The notes below the pieces were generated by a model. The model was not told the DNA's origin. It was given only the letters and a program-made list of their open reading frames with translations, and did no database searches. A DNA stretch of 64,000 nt from Henckelia pumila (taxonomy: Eukaryota; Streptophyta; Magnoliopsida; Lamiales; Gesneriaceae), in NCBI RefSeq assembly GCF_033568475.1, contig NW_027331831.1:2728001-2792000 (forward strand). Direction: 5' to 3'. The first letter of the stretch is position 1. Every line of letters begins with the position of its first letter. Made by a program: the position numbers and the translations under genes. Positions 59,896 through 64,000 of this stretch are shown in pieces.

Positions 59896-60709
59896 CTGAT
59901 GCATCCTTGATGGTAGCATGAACTGTGGCAGTAGCTTGTGAGGAGATGCCTTGCTTGTGTGCCAAGATTATCTGATGAGGAGACTAATTAGGTGTTTGGT
60001 CAATTAATTGTGACCGCATTGCAGACTGAATTTACGATTTTTATGACCTATGTCTTCTATGTGTATTGAGACAGAAGAAGCTCATTGTTTTCTGCTAACT
60101 CATTTGTTCATACTTTGATTCCAATTTCCGCTAGATGACCAATTTTAAAAACGGCTGTTTTTGGTGCATTTGTGGACGTTTTCTCCCATGACATTTTCAA
60201 ATAATTTGGTTTAGTGTAAGTCGCCTCAAATCAAAGTAGATAGATAAATCATAAATATAATAGTTCACTTTTGTTTCTTTAGGAAAAAAAAAGATCTCAA
60301 ATTGCCTAGTAATTTGCTTTTAATGTCATTATTATGTTTCAGAAAAAATTTAGAATCATATTATTATTTATTAAAAGTTTAAAATCTTTTACTTCCCAAT
60401 AAATCCGAAACTTAATTCTGAAGTTAGTTCAAAAGAAAAATATGCTAGAAAGTTGGCCTTTAAATATGTTATCTGGTGAAAATATATATATATCTACTCA
60501 GCTCGACTCGTGTGAGGTTTACAGTAAATATCCCTTTTGGTTTTGTTTTTTCTTGTGATAACCGGTTGTTGAAATAATCTTGAATCTTGATATGAAAAGA
60601 AGTTTAAAACCTGATCAAATTTTACAAGAACATATTCAAAGATGCACATAATAACCTGATAAGATTTCATGATACTAGGCTAAGGTAAGATTTTCACGCG
60701 GCTTCAATT
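59896..60709. other. Convergent 3' region between PATRONUS-like and FRO genes
   Basis: The 3' ends of both genes face each other across 814 bp. It is AT-rich, without a third gene. Poly(A) sites on both strands are expected here but cannot be pinned down. Confidence 0.6.
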
Positions 60710-63700
60710 TTACCAGTTGAAGCTAAAAGATTCATAACTCAGGTTCTTGGCTAAACTAGATGAACAGATTGCAGCCGCATCCTGCCTCATCTTCTTGGGA
60801 CCACTAACTAGAACTCCAACGTCGAATTCTTTGAACTCCAACAGTATTTCTGCCTCAGAAAATCACATACATTTGGTCAAATTAACAATGCATATTCAGA
60901 GAATCAGAGGCAGTCGAATGAAATTACATGCATGGAAGGGTGACTTAATTTATGAAGCATGGAAAAAAACTTATATTTGGAGATTTTTTTCGCTTCTTGG
61001 GTGCGGAGGTGCACTCTTGATGCCTTATTTTCACCCTGTTAACTAGTTTCCGTAATTATTTTCTGGAGAGAAAAGAGGAGCTTACTTTTCAAATCAGGTC
61101 TTTGGCCGAAATGTATTGTTGTGAATTGCTCCAAAGATTGTTGGCATGGAAGGCTTTCTAATTCTCTGTCGACGTTGTAAGGCCAAGCTTCTGGTGCTGG
61201 GGATGCTATTGATGTAGGGGAGTCAGCACTTCGAATCTGCCTCACATATATATCATTCTGTTTCTTGTTCCAAAGAAACACTAGAGTTGCAGCAATCACA
61301 ATAGACACACACAAGAACAACATATTGAACATTGATCTTGCAGTGTACGAATACATCTGATCGGTGTTGTGGTCAATCGGGTAGATGTAGTATCGAGTCA
61401 GAAGACCAGTCAGAATGAGAAAAATGATAAAAGAGCATGATATTATAGCTCCAAGCCAAATCCAACTATTGGAGCCTAAAATGGAAGAAACTGGTCTGTC
61501 AAGAGCATTTGGCTCGAAGTAGATGGTTCGAGGTTGCTTCTGGTTGTCCATCGTGGGCCTTTTCTCTCTCGTCACGTATGCCTGAATTTGTAACTTTAAG
61601 GTGGAGATATTGGAAAAAGTTCCCGAATCCGGAAGGAGAAGCTCTAGCATTGCAAGATCTTCGGCTTTCTGGAAAGCTGATACAAGGAGGATTCTTGGAA
61701 TGTTTCTTTCCGATGTGCTCGAAAGGAAAATGAGTTCTCTAATGATGGAAATGAAAGGGGTGATTCCACTGCCTCCACTCACCATCACTAGCATGTCGTG
61801 CCTGCATATGTAATGCATTAGTCCACATGATACATCGCTTGATGACAAAAAAGAAGGAAAAGATGAGGCCGACTTGAAATCAAAGGAATGCTGTTTTTTT
61901 TGGTAAAATTTAACCTTAAAAATGAGGTTGATGCAGGACCATAAGGTCCTTCAACAGATACTTCAAGACGATGTATTTCAGACGAAAGTTTCTGATAAAG
62001 CTTCTGAGACCATCCCCCTTCACATTTGATGACAACGCTGAGTCGATCAGGATCCGTGTTACTATTCGAGATTACAGTGAATGGATGCCACTGGAGCTTA
62101 GATACACTCTTAACATTGATGAACATAATGCTTGATGCCTTATAACTCAATCCTGGTATTGAATGGAAAATAAGAAAATGGACAATAAAGTTTCGCTGTC
62201 AGGTAATCCAAAAGCATTATATCTCTGTACAGAGAGGTGAATACTGAATTATAACTCACTTGGATCCTTGGAAAAGTTCAGTTCCATGGCTTGGCAAGTT
62301 AATACACGAGCAGAAACCAGACGAACTCTTTGCTGAGATTGTAAGAATCTCAGATACCGATCAATCAAGAAGAGGTAGAAACCGGGTAACATTATGCAAG
62401 AATAAGGAAATCCCACATGTAAAACGAAGAAAACAACAAAAGCAATGTACAGATGATGTGTATAGAAGAAGAGTTCAAATATTTTCCTCCTAACAAGAGT
62501 TAGGCTTGTAATCCACATTATTAATCCAGAGACCAGAGCTACTGCACCAGCCAGGTTAGAAATCCCTATTTTATTCCATTTGATTATCTGAAAAAAGATC
62601 AAGAATCTGTTATTTTAGCAAATCCAACAAAAAATTAGACCGAGAGAGACTCGATCATTAATATATACCTCCGAGATCTGATGCGTTTTAGCCCAAAAGA
62701 TAACAAAGCAAAGACCATGTGCAGTGAAAAGGGTTAGTGCAGTATGGCCAAGCCAAATATGATACTTGATTGCGGATTCTGAAGTAAGGCCAAGCAAGCG
62801 TAAGATCGATGATCCTCGAGTCACTGGAAAAAAGAGGAAAGCCAAGCATACATTCCCTACAAGGCCTAACAGCAGAGCAGCACTGCGTAGCTTGAGTTCC
62901 CACCTGATACAAACTCAAAAAATGGGTATGTATTTTGATATATTTATCCCAAGTAATCGATTACACCAAGCCCATTTAGTAGTCAAATGCTTGGAAAACA
63001 GTAATCTTACACAGATTCGTTCATGGTTGAAGCAGCTTGTCTAGTTATATTCTTAAACATGTCATGTACATAGGCTGAAAATGACCATATCAAGAGAGCA
63101 AGGAACATTAATAGAAATGATAATTCTGCCAAAGATACGATTCCAAGAGGGCCTCTCATGAGTACTGGTCGATTCCAAGAGACGAAATGTGCAGTTTTTT
63201 TAACTCTATCAAGGAACAAAAAAATTGCAATTGGTACAATATCCCTTCCATTGAATTCCTGAATAAAACCTTTAAACGAAATTATGTCATAAGAGAGTAT
63301 TCACATACCTAGTGTCTGTATCATCAACATACTTCCCCAAATAGAGATGTAAACATCCCAACGTAGCGATAAGAAGGATCGGAAATGAATATATAAGAAA
63401 ATTTGCACCTAATGTGATCAAAGGATGAGTGAAGTTAGTACAAGACAAGTTTCAGAACCAAGTTTCTAACCAGCTACAACATGCAACTATATATCGATCA
63501 CCTGTACTAACTCCAACAAACTCCAAAAATTTATTACGAAACATTCTACTGTCATAACACACTACATGAAATCAAACCTTGTTGCCCAAAATAAGTCGAA
63601 GCAGTAGCAGAATGAATACGAGGCAACCAATGTAGCCAAAATATATTTGTAGGCATCATAATCCATATCATCATGTACCCAAGAAAAATGACCAAAACAA

Positions 63701-63770
63701 GAAGCTTTATTGCAAGTTGGACATTCTTGATTAGTTCATTAATCTTCCCTTCTGTTTTAACCAAATCCAT
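60710..63770 (-). CDS. FRO2: Ferric-chelate reductase, FRO2-type
   Basis: Eight exons (63770-63578, 63408-63309, 63205-63011, 62903-62669, 62587-62260, 62152-61915, 61801-61086, 60849-60710) join in phase to 714 residues; Arabidopsis FRO2 has about 725. The enzyme moves electrons from NADPH through FAD and two haems to reduce Fe(III) chelates outside the cell before uptake. Haem ligands are visible in YHIWLGHTALTLFTAHGLCF (H211, H225) and YTHHLYIAFVVFFVLH (H285, H298). The FAD site is HPFTVIS (373-379), and the NADPH site includes SGGSGITPF (from S438) and the final VGVLVSGPKKMR. The ending LSYESFSFNW matches the family end (FESISFSW). An upstream in-frame ATG (63839) would add 23 Lys-rich residues; homology favours 63770. 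Which FRO paralogue it is (root surface or other) cannot be told from this sequence. Confidence 0.95.
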
Positions 63771-64000
63771 GTATGTCTCCGTATTTTTCTTCTTTTCGTA
63801 AAAGGGCCCCTTCTTTTTCTTGCAGAAACTATGTACCAAGAGGAGTTTTTAGATACATGAAAAAATATTAGTGTAGATGAGTACAAAAGAAAAGCCACAA
63901 TGTTTTAACATATGGGTTGAATGAAAAAGGACCAAGTTTCCAACTTTTAGCTAACATACTTGTGCTTTAATTTTGTTTAAGATTGAGGAAGTTAAATAAC
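63771..64000 (-). other. FRO leader side
   Basis: An open frame continues upstream to 63839. Beyond that I see only AT-rich sequence. The promoter is probably mostly outside the window. Confidence 0.4.

Noticed and set aside
1-64000. CRISPR arrays, operons, rRNA genes or a clustered defence or biosynthetic system
   Set aside because: Nothing of the kind appears; the gene content and introns are those of an ordinary plant chromosome segment. I saw no intact tRNA gene, though a careful covariance search was not possible.

Overview
This is nuclear DNA from a flowering plant, most likely a eudicot. The genes carry many short exons with GT...AG introns, the spacers are strongly AT-rich, and there are numerous small DNA transposons. 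The best-recognised proteins match Arabidopsis and rice families that I know from memory; no database search was run. A placement among asterids is only a guess.

Layout. Positions 1-9505 (minus) hold a CPSF100 gene (cleavage and polyadenylation factor subunit 2) of which 16 coding exons are visible; its 3' end lies off the window. 11959-13911 (minus) is a signal peptide peptidase-like intramembrane protease of the SPPL1 type. 20276-26051 (plus) is a nine-exon C2H2 zinc-finger protein of unknown function. 27445-30214 (plus) is a TIC32-like short-chain dehydrogenase. About 30537-31640 (minus) is a broken partial copy of an LSI2-like efflux transporter whose intact relative lies at 37573-39433 (minus). 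An F-box gene (31919-33103, minus) and a 4 kb transposon-rich spacer sit between the two copies. 44849-45721 (minus) is an intronless C2-domain protein with a Tyr/Gly/Pro-rich tail. 48538-50410 (plus) holds pieces of a decayed fibrillarin gene. 52562-54409 (plus) is an intronless SCL8-type GRAS regulator. 58900-59895 (plus) is a PATRONUS-like (plant securin) gene, convergent with an eight-exon FRO2-type ferric-chelate reductase (60710-63770, minus).

The genes are independent eukaryotic units: there are no operons and no sign of a gene cluster acting in one pathway. The spacers hold well-bounded small transposons. These include an 814-bp hAT-type element with a perfect 8-bp target duplication, a 292-bp Mutator-type foldback with a perfect 9-bp duplication, several Tourist-like elements flanked by TAA, a tRNA-derived SINE, a foldback embedded in an AT microsatellite, and three RNase H-like LINE fragments.

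I did not find a convincing new biological system. The most useful observations are the unequal LSI2-like duplication, the fibrillarin relic with retained intron borders, and the PATRONUS-like protein with two destruction boxes and two mitosis-specific promoter cores. I also value the set of transposons whose ends and target-site duplications can be read exactly.
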